In this document: positions 42,974 through 52,233 of the stretch, one piece after another
How the letters are laid out: every line of letters begins with the position of its first letter
Position numbering within the stretch: the first letter of the stretch is position 1
Origin: Clostridiales bacterium
GTDB taxonomy: Bacteria > Bacillota > Clostridia > Oscillospirales > Oscillospiraceae
Assembly (NCBI GenBank): GCA_029265405.1
Contig: JAJUJI010000012.1
Location: 1 to 64,000 of the forward strand
Length of the DNA stretch: 64,000 nt
Direction of reading: 5' to 3'
The notes under the pieces: generated by a model
Told to the model about the DNA's origin: nothing
Database searches by the model: none
What the model saw: the letters and a program-made list of their open reading frames with translations, nothing else
Program-made: the position numbers and the translations under genes

Positions 42974-43486
42974 CTATTTGTCGCGGCTGAATATGATGTA
43001 ATGCTCCTCCAGGTCTCCCAGCAGCGATCTTTGGCAGGTCGGAAACTGCTTCAGGCACAAATGAAACACTATGCACTTCCGGCAATCGCCGTAGAATACG
43101 CAATGCGTATTCCAGCAGTCGCATTTCATTTCATGCGCCTTTTTTGAGCAGGCGAAGGCCGCGCGCATCTCCTCGGTTGAAACGGACGGGGCTTCGTCTT
43201 TCCACTTGTACTTGTTTGGCTGCTTGAGCGGGTTCTTGATTTCTGCCGGCTCGTTGCTTTCCTCCATGCCGCCGAAGGGGTTCATCATCCTTTGGAATTC
43301 TTTTACGGCTTCAGGCTTCAGCATGGAAGTTATAGCCTCCATGCCTTTCCTGAAGGAATCCGGGTCGAAGCCGCCTTCTTGCGGCGGCCTGAACAGCTCC
43401 CCCAGGGCCGCCGCCATTTCTTCCCGCTTGCCGTCCTGCGTGCGTTCCATGATGAAATCGAAAAACATTTTTGGTCCGTTGTCCAT
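42974..43486 (-). CDS. Seven-cysteine protein B with N-terminal extension
   Basis: A 170-residue paralogue of the 42608 protein. Residues of about 1-85 form a Met/Glu-rich helical extension (for example GFDPDSFRKGMEAITSML). Residues of about 88-165 share with A the opening QPNKYKW, the EMRAA helix, and the same seven-cysteine pattern (CDCWNTHCVFYGDCRKC). AGGAG lies eight bases before ATG 43486. The pair probably arose by tandem duplication and forms one transcript. The function is unknown. Confidence 0.7.
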   Translation of the reverse strand: MDNGPKMFFDFIMERTQDGKREEMAAALGELFRPPQEGGFDPDSFRKGMEAITSMLKPEAVKEFQRMMNPFGGMEESNEPAEIKNPLKQPNKYKWKDEAPSVSTEEMRAAFACSKKAHEMKCDCWNTHCVFYGDCRKCIVFHLCLKQFPTCQRSLLGDLEEHYIIFSRDK

Positions 43487-43644
43487 ATGCGGTTCTCCTT
43501 TTATATTTTAATTTAATTTTTCTTCAATTCATTTTTCTGCCGTCGTCGGCTGGCATCCAAAGCCCGTTTAAGCTGAAGGCGCAGGCGTCCGGCGCCCTGC
43601 GGCCCTCGCCCGGCTCGCGGAGCGGAGCCCTGGTTCATGCCGGC

Positions 43645-45486
43645 CTATTTCAGCGGCAGGGAGACCGCATCGGAGAGGCCGCCCCGGTAATCCGTACCGC
43701 TCTGGCGCACGACGGCGCAGACCGCGTATCTGCCGTCCTCCGCAGGCTGGCTGTCTATAAATTCGGTGGCCGAGGCACCCCTGGTGCGGGCGTATTCTAC
43801 GTAGCCGCCCGCCTTTTGATCATAACGGTATATTATATAGCCGAAGGCCTGGGGGACCCTGTCCCATGTGAGCCTGGCCGACTTTTCCGCGGCTTGCGAG
43901 GACAAGGCCTCGGCCTTCAGCCCCGTCACACGGCCCGGAGATGTGACATAACGCATGTTCATATCCACTTGAACGCTTATGCCCTCCACCTTGCCCGCGC
44001 TGCTGTACTGCCAGAAGGAGTAGGCTCCGTTGTAGCGTGTCTGGACGCCCCAGTTGGCAAGCCATACCCCGTATCCCTCGCTCTCGAGCGCCTCCGCCAG
44101 CCCGTCCGAGAGCATGTCCACGCCGGTGTAGACCATGGCCGTATATCCGGCCTTCTCTATGGCGCGGCAAAAGGCAAGGCATATCTCCGCATGTTCCCGG
44201 CCGGAAAGCCCCGCCTCATAGAGGCGGCCCAGCAGCCTGCCGTCCTGGTCCGAGGCCATTTCATAGTCCATGAAAACCGGCAATGTCAGCTCGCGGCCGT
44301 CGATCAGTCCAAGCAGGAAGGCCGCTTCCTCCTCGGCCTCGGCGACGGAGGTCGCCTGTGAAAAGAAATATACGCCGACGTCAAGCCCCGCCTGGAGGGC
44401 TCCGGAAATATTGGCTTCAAAGTTGTCGTCGGCGTTGAGCGTGCCCTCAGCGCCGTAGCCTCTGAACCCGGCCCTTATGACGGCAAAATCTATGCCCGAG
44501 GCCTTTACGGCCTCCCAGTCAATGTCAAGCTGATACCTGGCCACGTCTATGCCGCGGTATTCCGCGTCGCAGATTTTTTTCCATTTGGCGTACAGAGCCG
44601 TGTTTTCGGTCAGACTCTTAGAAAAGTCAAAGCGCTCGGTCAGCCGGCTGTCCGAGTACCAGCCCTCGAATATGTAGCCCTCCCGCTCCGGCGGGGGCGG
44701 CTCGGGCACGGAATCTCCGAAGGCTATCTCGGCTTCGGGCACATCCGTGCCGCCCCAGGAGTCGAAGGCGACGTAGACTATCTTAATCCAGCCGGCGTAG
44801 AGGGTCACGTCCTCGTTCCTGCCGAGCTCAAAGTCGAAGGGCAGCGTCAGCTCCGGGTCGGCGTACCAGCCGTCAAACCAGTAGCCCGAGCGCTCCGGGT
44901 CGGCGGGCCTTTCCACCCTGTCCCCCAGCTTGAAGCGCAGGTATTCCGGCTCGCCGTAGCCTAGCTCCAAGGTAGCCGTATACGGAGGCCTGAAGCTGGC
45001 CTTGCCAGGCTTTATTTCGACGGTATAAAAGGGCGAAGCGTGCGTCTTGCCCCATATTTTCAGGCCTTTCCCGCCCTCGGCAAACAGCGAGGCCCTTTCA
45101 GATACTGAAAAGCAGCCCGTGGCGAAGACGCCGGCCCTTTTTCCGCTCGCGTCAAGCCGTCCGTCGCCGAAAACGCATAAATCGCCGAGGACGCAAACGC
45201 CGTATTTGCCGCCCGCTACGCTGCTGTCGCCCCTGAGCTCAATATTAAGGCTGCCCTCCGAGCGTATGCCTCCGTCTATCTCCGCGCCGGTCAGGGTCAG
45301 CAGCCTTTTGTCGGCGTCGTATTTTACCGTGCCGCCGCCGGCTTCGAGCTCGCTTTTCGATGCCAGCTCGATATCTCCTATCCAGACACGCTCGGGCGCG
45401 GCAAAAAGCGAGCCCGCGGCGAATACGCAAAGCAGCAGGGCGCATGAGGCGATGATAAGCAATATGTATTTTATTTTTATTTTCAT
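43645..45486 (-). CDS. Secreted GH25 lysozyme with InlB-type repeats
   Basis: A 613-residue surface or secreted muramidase. Residues of about 7-29 are a signal peptide or membrane anchor; 35-145 are a beta-helix-like domain resembling the C-terminus of the SLH protein at 57335; about 168-233 and 236-302 are two Listeria-Bacteroides (InlB B) repeats (FDGWYADPEL, FEGWYSDSRL); 310-510 are a glycoside hydrolase family 25 domain with Asp314 and MDYEM (Asp407, Glu409) as catalytic acids; 519-613 are an Fn3-like domain. It cleaves peptidoglycan, either in remodelling or against other cells. ATG 45486 is preferred over an upstream start that would place non-signal residues first. Confidence 0.88.
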   Translation of the reverse strand: MKIKIKYILLIIASCALLLCVFAAGSLFAAPERVWIGDIELASKSELEAGGGTVKYDADKRLLTLTGAEIDGGIRSEGSLNIELRGDSSVAGGKYGVCVLGDLCVFGDGRLDASGKRAGVFATGCFSVSERASLFAEGGKGLKIWGKTHASPFYTVEIKPGKASFRPPYTATLELGYGEPEYLRFKLGDRVERPADPERSGYWFDGWYADPELTLPFDFELGRNEDVTLYAGWIKIVYVAFDSWGGTDVPEAEIAFGDSVPEPPPPEREGYIFEGWYSDSRLTERFDFSKSLTENTALYAKWKKICDAEYRGIDVARYQLDIDWEAVKASGIDFAVIRAGFRGYGAEGTLNADDNFEANISGALQAGLDVGVYFFSQATSVAEAEEEAAFLLGLIDGRELTLPVFMDYEMASDQDGRLLGRLYEAGLSGREHAEICLAFCRAIEKAGYTAMVYTGVDMLSDGLAEALESEGYGVWLANWGVQTRYNGAYSFWQYSSAGKVEGISVQVDMNMRYVTSPGRVTGLKAEALSSQAAEKSARLTWDRVPQAFGYIIYRYDQKAGGYVEYARTRGASATEFIDSQPAEDGRYAVCAVVRQSGTDYRGGLSDAVSLPLK

Positions 45487-45643
45487 ATATCCCACGAATT
45501 TATTATACATGCCGCTTGCCCGCAAGGCAAGAAAGATGTACACTGGAATTATGAAATATCAACAAAGGCTTTGCCTTTCAAGGCGGCTTCAATTATATTT
45601 TTTAACCGGCGAGTAATACTGCATATTGTAAGGAGGTACCGAC

Positions 45644-46795
45644 ATGACATTTGAATACCGGCAGAACGCCCCGGTCATATTCGGAGCGGGGGCGATTTCG
45701 GCGCTCGGCGGGAGGGTTAAGGCGCTTGGCTGCAAAAAGGCCCTCTGCGTATACGACGCGGGCGGAGAGGCGTCCGGCGGGGTAGCGAAGGCTATTGGCA
45801 GCCTTGAGGCGGCCGGAATAGCCTGCGTGCGCTTCGGCGGGGTCCGGCCGGATGCGCCGATGGAAACGATAGACGAGGGCGGAGAGCTCGGCCTGAGGGA
45901 AAAAGTGGACTGCATAGTGGGCATAGGCGGCGGCAGCTCGCTGGATTCGGCCAAGGCCATAGCCATTCTTATGACCCATCCTGGCCCGATAAAGCGGTAT
46001 GTCCTGGCCAGGCCCATAGCCGTTAAAACCGAAGTCCCGGTCGTGTGCGTCGCGACTACGGCCGGCACCGGCTCCGAGGTCACCCATGTGGCCATAGTCA
46101 ACCGCACCGACGTAAACGCGAAGTGGAGCGTCTTTGTAACCCCGACTCTCGCCGTTGTGGACCCGGAGCTGACGCTGACCCTGCCCAAAAGGGAGACAGC
46201 AAACACGGGGCTCGACGCGTTGTCGCACGCTGCGGAGAGCATTACCTGCACAGCCTCCTCGCCGCACTCTGATCTGCTTGCCCTTGCGGCGATACGCAAA
46301 ATATTCGACAACCTTTACACCTGCTGGAGCGAGCCGGGCAATCTGGCCGCGCGGACTGAAATGGCGCTGGCCAGCAACTGGGCCGGGATAGCCTTCGACG
46401 AAGCCATGTGCCATGTGGGGCACAGCCTTGCCGACGCTCTCTCCAGCGCCTTCCACACGCCCCACGGCTACAATTGCGCCATCGCGCTGCCGGAGGCGCT
46501 CGCCGCCGCCGCTCCCGCAGCGCCGGACAAGCTCCGCCTTATAGCCGAGGCCATGAGGCTGCCACTGAAGGGCGGCGAGAGCGGAGAGGAGCTGGCGGCC
46601 GCCGTTGCGGGCGGCATCCGCGGCCTCATGCGGTCCATGGAGGTAAAATCCCTCAGGGAGCAGGGCTTCGACCGATCCCGGGTTCTGGCCTGCGCGGGCG
46701 AGGTGGCCGAAAACCATCTGAGCAGCTACTGCCCCGTCAAAATAACGCCCCAGGTTGCCGAAACGCTGCTGGCGCGCATGTACGACAACTACTGA
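45644..46795 (+). CDS. Iron-containing alcohol dehydrogenase
   Basis: A 383-residue group III (iron-type) dehydrogenase with the usual length. NAD(P)-binding GIGGGSSLDSAKAIA is followed by TTAGTGSEVTHVA, and the metal ligands come from LDALSHAAES and CHVGHSLADA plus FHTPHGYNCA (Asp/His/His/His pattern). Members reduce aldehydes or ketones to alcohols with NAD(P)H. ATG 45644 has a strong GGAGG seven bases upstream. It is a single-gene unit, divergent from the GH25 gene, and ends in a 13-bp hairpin shared with a convergent acyltransferase gene. The substrate is unknown. Confidence 0.92.
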   Translation: MTFEYRQNAPVIFGAGAISALGGRVKALGCKKALCVYDAGGEASGGVAKAIGSLEAAGIACVRFGGVRPDAPMETIDEGGELGLREKVDCIVGIGGGSSLDSAKAIAILMTHPGPIKRYVLARPIAVKTEVPVVCVATTAGTGSEVTHVAIVNRTDVNAKWSVFVTPTLAVVDPELTLTLPKRETANTGLDALSHAAESITCTASSPHSDLLALAAIRKIFDNLYTCWSEPGNLAARTEMALASNWAGIAFDEAMCHVGHSLADALSSAFHTPHGYNCAIALPEALAAAAPAAPDKLRLIAEAMRLPLKGGESGEELAAAVAGGIRGLMRSMEVKSLREQGFDRSRVLACAGEVAENHLSSYCPVKITPQVAETLLARMYDNY

Positions 46796-46819
46796 CGCGT
46801 TCCCGTAACCATAATATGA

Positions 46820-46850
46820 GGACATGCCCGGAAAAATTCCGGGCATGTCC
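46820..46850. terminator. Hairpin between convergent genes
   Basis: GGACATGCCCGGA and TCCGGGCATGTCC form a perfect 13-bp stem with a five-base loop in the 65-base gap between convergent stops. It has no strong T-run and could serve both strands. Confidence 0.6.
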
Positions 46851-46860
46851 GGCGTACGGG

Positions 46861-47880
46861 CTACATCAGCGCCCTGCGCAGGTATCGGGTTTTTGAAACG
46901 GCGTACATAGCCGCGGACGAAACGGAGGAAGCGGCGGCAAAGCCGAGCGGGACGGCCAGAACCGCAGGCAGTCCCGCGGCAAAGCGGCCGAAGGCGCTCA
47001 ATACGAGGACATGTGAAAGATAGATGCCGTAGGTCAGCCTGGAATACGAGCCGAAAAAGCGCGCCGCCGACCGTGAAAGAGCGGGGGCGTTTTTGGCCAG
47101 CGTGAAGGCGGCCGCGGCGGTCATATAATTTGTGACGGAGTAGCCCTCGTTGAAAACCATATTTATCTCCCCGGGCGAGGATTTGAGATAGTTGCCCGCC
47201 GCGCCGCCTATCAGGGCCAGGACGCCGCAGGCATATATCGCCCTCCTAAAAGCCCTGCTTTGCGGGTAATGCCCCAAAATATAGCCCATGACGAAGTAGC
47301 CGGCATAGCCCTCGACCAGCGAATTGAAAATATATACGTAAAAGGGGGCGACGACGTTTACGAGGCGGAAAAGGGTTGTCGGGAGGAGTATGACAAGCAG
47401 GAAGCAGAAAGACTGCTTCAAATCGCAGGCGTCGGTTATCCGTTTCAGAAAGGGCGCCAGCAGGTACAGGCCCGTTATCTCATATACATACCACAGGTGG
47501 TATTTGCTGCCCTGCACCAGCAGCTCGGAGAAGAAGACGCCGAGGTCGAGGCTTTGCCCCGAGGCCATCCTGCCGGCGACGAAATAGACGACATCCCAGA
47601 CAAGAAAGGGGGGCAGTATTTTAAGCAGGCGCCTTTTGTAAAAGCTTTTAATGTCCAGCGTCCTGTCGTCGCTCAGAAGCAGATAGCCGCTGATTGCAAA
47701 AAACAGGGGAACGCCCATGCGGGCAAAGCCGCTGAGGATGTTGCAGGCCCACCAGGTCCTTGTTCCGAACAAGGCCCCGTCGGTTATGTACGGGGATATG
47801 CAGTGCAGCAGTATGACAAGATTGATGGCGGCGGCGCGGAGCAAATTGAGGTATTGTTCTTCTTTTTTTACCGAAAGCAT
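46861..47880 (-). CDS. Acyltransferase family 3 (OafA/WecH-like) membrane protein
   Basis: A 339-residue integral membrane acyltransferase with about ten helices. The first helix holds the AT3 hallmark LNLLRAAAINLVILLHCISP (R and H of the R-x10-H motif), and later KYHLWYVYEITGLYLLAP matches the family's W/Y-rich loop. Members transfer acetyl or succinyl groups to surface polysaccharides or lipids. There is no fused SGNH domain. It starts at 47880 and is divergent from the ZIP transporter; no polysaccharide cluster is nearby, so the acceptor is unknown. Confidence 0.88.
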   Translation of the reverse strand: MLSVKKEEQYLNLLRAAAINLVILLHCISPYITDGALFGTRTWWACNILSGFARMGVPLFFAISGYLLLSDDRTLDIKSFYKRRLLKILPPFLVWDVVYFVAGRMASGQSLDLGVFFSELLVQGSKYHLWYVYEITGLYLLAPFLKRITDACDLKQSFCFLLVILLPTTLFRLVNVVAPFYVYIFNSLVEGYAGYFVMGYILGHYPQSRAFRRAIYACGVLALIGGAAGNYLKSSPGEINMVFNEGYSVTNYMTAAAAFTLAKNAPALSRSAARFFGSYSRLTYGIYLSHVLVLSAFGRFAAGLPAVLAVPLGFAAASSVSSAAMYAVSKTRYLRRALM

Positions 47881-48063
47881 CTCAACTGAAACCTTTACGC
47901 AAATTCGGAAGATATTTTACAGCTCTCCGCCCGCCTTTGCAATTATTTTTTATGCGCCCCCCTTTCTTTCGCTTCTTTAAATGATATGAAGCCCGCACTC
48001 CGGCATATAATTGTACGGGACAAACCTCGCTGAGACGCAGAAGGAGGAGGGCGCTTATCCTGT

Positions 48064-48867
48064 ATGATGGCCTGGGCAATTGGGCTGACCTTGGCCGCCG
48101 GAGTGCTGGGGACGGGCCTCGGCGGTGCGGCGGCCTGCTTAACCGGGCGGGCATCCCCCAAGACCGCGTCCTCGCTCCTCGGCTTTGCGGGCGGCGCGAT
48201 GCTTGGCGTGGTTTGCTTCGATCTAATAGCCGACGCGATAGGCGGCGAACAAGGCGGCGTTTTTCTCGCCTCCGCGGGAATCCTGCTGGGCTGTCTTGCA
48301 ATCCATCTGCTTAATGATATTATAGAGCAGGCCTCCGCCGCCCGGCGAAAAGTCGGCGCGCGGACGGGGCCGGGCCGGGGCGGAAAAATGTCTCATGAGC
48401 TGTTCAGGGCGGGAGCCGTCATGGCGGCCGCGATAGCCCTTCACAACCTTCCGGAGGGGATGGCGATAGGCGCCGCCTGCGCGTCCGGCGGCGCGGGGCA
48501 GGCTGCGCGGTTAAGCGGCGGCGGCTTCATGCTTGCCCTGGTCATAGGGCTGCACGACGTGCCCGAGGGCATGGCGGTTGCGGTCCCTCTCGTCGCGGGA
48601 GGCATGAAGAGGAGCAGGGCGGCGCTTTACGCCGCGCTCAGCGGCGTGCCGACGGCCGCCGGAGGGGCGATAGGCTATCTGGTGGGAGCGATGAGCCCCT
48701 TTGCGCTCTCGCTTGCCCTAAGCTTTGCCGGGGGAGCCATGCTGTACGTGGTTTTCGGCGAGCTTTTACCCGAAGCCGCGCTGCTGCGGCGAACCAAGGA
48801 GCCCGCCTTCGCCGCGGTCGCGGGCATGCTGTTGGGAATGATAATCATTTACGCCGGGAAGGCCTAG
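48064..48867 (+). CDS. ZIP-family metal transporter
   Basis: A 267-residue transporter with eight predicted helices. The metal-binding helix motifs are HNLPEGMAIGAACASGG (helix 4) and HDVPEGMAVAVPLVAGG (helix 5), as in ZupT/GufA-type importers of zinc, iron or manganese. A basic cytoplasmic loop (ARRKVGARTGPGRG) separates helices 3 and 4. Two adjacent ATG codons (48064, 48067) are available. It is followed after 18 bases by an SDR gene, so they may be co-transcribed. Metal specificity cannot be told. Confidence 0.92.
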   Translation: MMAWAIGLTLAAGVLGTGLGGAAACLTGRASPKTASSLLGFAGGAMLGVVCFDLIADAIGGEQGGVFLASAGILLGCLAIHLLNDIIEQASAARRKVGARTGPGRGGKMSHELFRAGAVMAAAIALHNLPEGMAIGAACASGGAGQAARLSGGGFMLALVIGLHDVPEGMAVAVPLVAGGMKRSRAALYAALSGVPTAAGGAIGYLVGAMSPFALSLALSFAGGAMLYVVFGELLPEAALLRRTKEPAFAAVAGMLLGMIIIYAGKA

Positions 48868-48885
48868 AAAATAAACGGAGGAAAA

Positions 48886-49596
48886 ATGAAAGGAAAAGCG
48901 CTTGTTACAGGCGGAGCCGGAGGAATCGGCAGCGCCGCCTGCCGCCGTCTTGCCGCCGAAGGCTGGCATGTGATAGTAAACTACAACACCTCAAGGGAAA
49001 AGGCGCTGGCCCTTGCCGCCGAAATTGGAGGCAGGGCGGTGCACGCGGACATATCCAGGCCGGAGGAGGTGCAGGCCATGTTCGACGAGGCGGGCGGTGT
49101 GGAGCTGCTGGTGAACAACGCGGGCGTTGCCCGCTTCGGCCTGATTACGGACCTGACTTACGAGGACTGGCGCAGGCTGTTTTCGGTAAACATCGACGGC
49201 GCCTTTCTCTGCTGCAAGGCGGCGCTTGGGCCTATGATACGCGAAAAAAAAGGCTGCATAATAAACATTTCATCCATGTGGGGACAGGTGGGCGCCTCCT
49301 GCGAGGCGGCCTACAGCGCCTCAAAGGCGGCTCTGATAGGCCTTACCAAGGCTCTGGCCAAGGAGCTTGCCCCTTCCGGCATACGCGTAAACTGCGTGGC
49401 CCCCGGCGTCGTCCTGACGCCCATGCTGAAGGATTTTACGACGGACGAGCTTGAGGCCCTGAGGGCGGAAACCCCGCTGGGCATGCTGGGCGAGCCCGAG
49501 GACGTGGCGGAGCTGATAGCATATCTCGCCTCGGACAGGGCAAGGTTCATGACCGGGCAGGTAGTCGGCCTCAACGGCGGCTTTGTCATTACCTGA
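48886..49596 (+). CDS. Short-chain dehydrogenase/reductase (FabG-like)
   Basis: A 236-residue SDR enzyme. The cofactor motif is TGGAGGIGSAACRRLA, NNAG is present (LVNNAGVARFG), the Ser is in INISSMWGQ and the catalytic pair is YSASKAAL. The C-terminus FMTGQVVGLNGGFVI is characteristic of FabG-like ketoreductases. AGGAGG is not perfect here, but GGAGG lies seven bases before ATG 48886. It lacks any fatty-acid synthesis neighbours, so a dedicated ketoreductase role is not certain. Confidence 0.9.
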   Translation: MKGKALVTGGAGGIGSAACRRLAAEGWHVIVNYNTSREKALALAAEIGGRAVHADISRPEEVQAMFDEAGGVELLVNNAGVARFGLITDLTYEDWRRLFSVNIDGAFLCCKAALGPMIREKKGCIINISSMWGQVGASCEAAYSASKAALIGLTKALAKELAPSGIRVNCVAPGVVLTPMLKDFTTDELEALRAETPLGMLGEPEDVAELIAYLASDRARFMTGQVVGLNGGFVIT

Positions 49597-49726
49597 GTCC
49601 GTCCCTGGGAAAAGCTTTTGGCAGATGCACTCTGCCCCGCATTTTTGCATAGAATATATACGGATAAGGGTGTTCATGATATGAGCGCCCTTATATTGAT
49701 TATTATGGCGGGAGGCGGGTTGAGGG

Positions 49727-51580
49727 ATGTGCGGAATAGCCGGCTTTATCGACTTTGCGGCTGATCTGACTGCGGCGGAGGCCGAAAAGGAATGCTTTGA
49801 AAAAATGAAGAGCGCCCTTAAAAGGAGGGGGCCCGACCAGGACGGGATCAAATATTATGAGAACGCGGCCCTGATCCACACGCGGCTTAGCGTCGTGGAT
49901 CAGGAAAACGGAAGGCAGCCTATGATTTTTAAAGAGGGCGGCCGCGAGCTTTGCCTTATATACAACGGCGAGCTTTACAATACGGAGGAGCTGCGCCGAA
50001 GGCTGCTGACGAAAGGCTATCGCTTCGCGGGACATTCCGACACCGAGGTGCTGCTGAAGGCCTACGCCGAATGGGGAAGCGGCTGCGTGGATATGCTCAA
50101 CGGGATCTTCGCCTTCGCGGTTTGGGATGAAAGGGAAAGGGAGCTTTTTATAGCCCGGGACAGGATAGGGGTGAAGCCTTTTTTCTTCGCGCTGAGAGCA
50201 GGCGCGTTTTTGTTCGCCTCGGAGCTCAAGGCCCTGCTGCTGCATCCCGCCGTCGAGCCGGTGATCGACGCCGGGTCGGTCGCGGAGCTCATCCTTATCG
50301 GGCCGGGCCGGACTCCGGGCTGCGGAGTTTTCAGGGGAATCGGGGAGCTTGAGGCCGGCTGCTGCGGCTTTTACGGCAAAAACGGACTGAAGCTGCGTCG
50401 GTATTGGACACTGACGGACAGGGAGCACTCCGACGGCTTTGAGAGCACGGCGGAAAAGGTCAGGCGGCTTGTGGAGGATTCCATTGAAAGGCAGCTTGTT
50501 TCCGATATGCCGGTCTGCGCCTTCCTGTCGGGAGGGCTGGATTCGAGCATAATATCCGCCGTGGCCGCGAAGGCGCTCGCAAAAAGGGGTGAAAGGCTCA
50601 AGACCTTCTCGGTGCATTACCTCGATAATGAAAAGTATTTCAGGGCTTCGAAATTCCAGCCCGACAGCGACGACGCTTATATAGACCTGATAAGCGGACG
50701 CATAGGCTCGGAGCATCATAAAATAGTCGTCGATACGCCGGCGCTGGTGGAGGCCCTGTATGCGGCGGTGGACGCCCGCGACCTGCCCGGCATGGCCGAC
50801 GTGGATTCCTCCCTGCTGCTTTTCTGCGGCGAGGTGAAAAAACACGCAACGGTAGCCCTCTCGGGCGAATGCGCCGACGAAATCTTCGGCGGCTACCCCT
50901 GGTACAGGGACGAAAGCCTCAGGGAGGCCGAGGGCTTTCCCTGGGCGCAGTCCGCACGCTACAGGGCATCGTTTTTGAAGGATGAACTCTTGTCGGAAAT
51001 AAGCCCTGAAAAATACGTGTACGAGCGCTATTATGAAACCGTCGAAGCCTCGTCGCTCCTGCCCGGGCTTCCTCCGCTCGAACGGCGCATGCGTGAGATG
51101 ATGAATTTGAACTTCCGCTGGTTTATGCAGACCCTGTTGGACCGCAAGGACCGCATGTCCATGCATCACGGCCTGGAGGTCCGCGTGCCCTTCTGCGACT
51201 ATCGCATCGCGGAGTACCTTTACTCCACGCCCTGGGAATACAAGGACTATCAGGGGCGGGAAAAGGGGCTGCTGCGCAAGGCCGCGGAGGGTCTGCTGCC
51301 GGAGGAGATACTGAGGCGCAAAAAAAGCCCATATCCCAAAACCCATAACCCCCTCTATCTTGAGGCCGTCTCGGAGCGATTGCGGGAGGCGGCAAGCGAC
51401 GCGTCGTGCCCGTTGCCGGGAATAATAAAAAAAGAGGCGCTCTTAAAGCTGCTCGACGGGCAAGGGGAGGCCGCAGGACCGGTCCCCTGGTACGGCCAGC
51501 TCATGACTAGGCCCCAGACGATCGCGTATTTCTTGCAAATGGATTATTGGATGAGGAAATATAAGGTGCGTCTCGCGTAA
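49727..51580 (+). CDS. asnB: Asparagine synthase (glutamine-hydrolysing)
   Basis: A 617-residue two-domain enzyme. The N-terminal class II glutaminase begins MCGIAGF, where Cys2 is the nucleophile, and has NGELYNTEEL. The synthetase domain has the PP-loop LSGGLDSSIIS followed by GECADEIFGGYPWY and the C-terminal HHGLEVRVPFCDY. It converts aspartate, glutamine and ATP to asparagine. The length fits AsnB/AsnO. A GGAGGCGGG stretch lies about ten bases upstream. It stands alone between an SDR gene and a YkvA-type gene. Confidence 0.94.
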   Translation: MCGIAGFIDFAADLTAAEAEKECFEKMKSALKRRGPDQDGIKYYENAALIHTRLSVVDQENGRQPMIFKEGGRELCLIYNGELYNTEELRRRLLTKGYRFAGHSDTEVLLKAYAEWGSGCVDMLNGIFAFAVWDERERELFIARDRIGVKPFFFALRAGAFLFASELKALLLHPAVEPVIDAGSVAELILIGPGRTPGCGVFRGIGELEAGCCGFYGKNGLKLRRYWTLTDREHSDGFESTAEKVRRLVEDSIERQLVSDMPVCAFLSGGLDSSIISAVAAKALAKRGERLKTFSVHYLDNEKYFRASKFQPDSDDAYIDLISGRIGSEHHKIVVDTPALVEALYAAVDARDLPGMADVDSSLLLFCGEVKKHATVALSGECADEIFGGYPWYRDESLREAEGFPWAQSARYRASFLKDELLSEISPEKYVYERYYETVEASSLLPGLPPLERRMREMMNLNFRWFMQTLLDRKDRMSMHHGLEVRVPFCDYRIAEYLYSTPWEYKDYQGREKGLLRKAAEGLLPEEILRRKKSPYPKTHNPLYLEAVSERLREAASDASCPLPGIIKKEALLKLLDGQGEAAGPVPWYGQLMTRPQTIAYFLQMDYWMRKYKVRLA

Positions 51581-51774
51581 ACGCGCCGGAGGCAATATGG
51601 CGCTATTACGCTGAGCGCCGCTGCGGGATCCGCGACTTATAGCTTGATAAAAAAGGCGAGCCGGCGGGGCCGGCCGGAGTCGGTCCGCCGGGTGTTTACA
51701 AAGGCGTAAAATTGTATTATATTGTCCGCAAGGCACGCCGATGGCGGATTAAGATTGGGACCGGGCGGGGACGT

Positions 51775-52155
51775 ATGTATTTAAAGGACAGGGCAAGGCG
51801 GCTGAAAACGAATCTGCCCGCGCTGGCGCTTGCGCTCAGGCACAAAAGAACGCCGTGGGCGGCCAAGGCTCTCGCGGCGCTTACGGTGGCTTACGCCCTG
51901 TCGCCGGTGGATCTGATACCGGACTTCATACCCGTGCTGGGCTATCTGGACGATCTGCTGCTCCTTCCCGCCCTGATCGCGCTGACCGTCAGGCTAATAC
52001 CGGCCGCGGTGCTCGAGGAGTGCCGGGTTAAGGCGGCCGAAGCGCAAGGCGGCTCAAAAGGGAAGAACCGGTGGTACTGTGCCCTGCCCGTGCTGATTAT
52101 ATGGGGCGCGGCGCTTTTTCTGGTTTTGAGGGCCGTCTTTTTTAGGCGGAAATGA
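51775..52155 (+). CDS. YkvA-family (DUF1232) membrane protein
   Basis: A 126-residue protein with the DUF1232 signature ALSPVDLIPDFIPVLGYLDD, an amphipathic segment followed by a hydrophobic helix, and a C-terminal membrane helix (about 100-122) with a basic end. The role of the family is unknown. ATG 51775 (MYLKDRARR) was chosen as the start because the frame further upstream has no ribosome site. It lies between asnB and nadE on the same strand. Confidence 0.85.
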   Translation: MYLKDRARRLKTNLPALALALRHKRTPWAAKALAALTVAYALSPVDLIPDFIPVLGYLDDLLLLPALIALTVRLIPAAVLEECRVKAAEAQGGSKGKNRWYCALPVLIIWGAALFLVLRAVFFRRK

Positions 52156-52233
52156 GCAAGGGGCCGCATTCGGCAGAGCGCTTTGCCGCTAAGCCAATCG
52201 GGCGGAATACAAGCCTCGGAATGGAGCGTTTTT

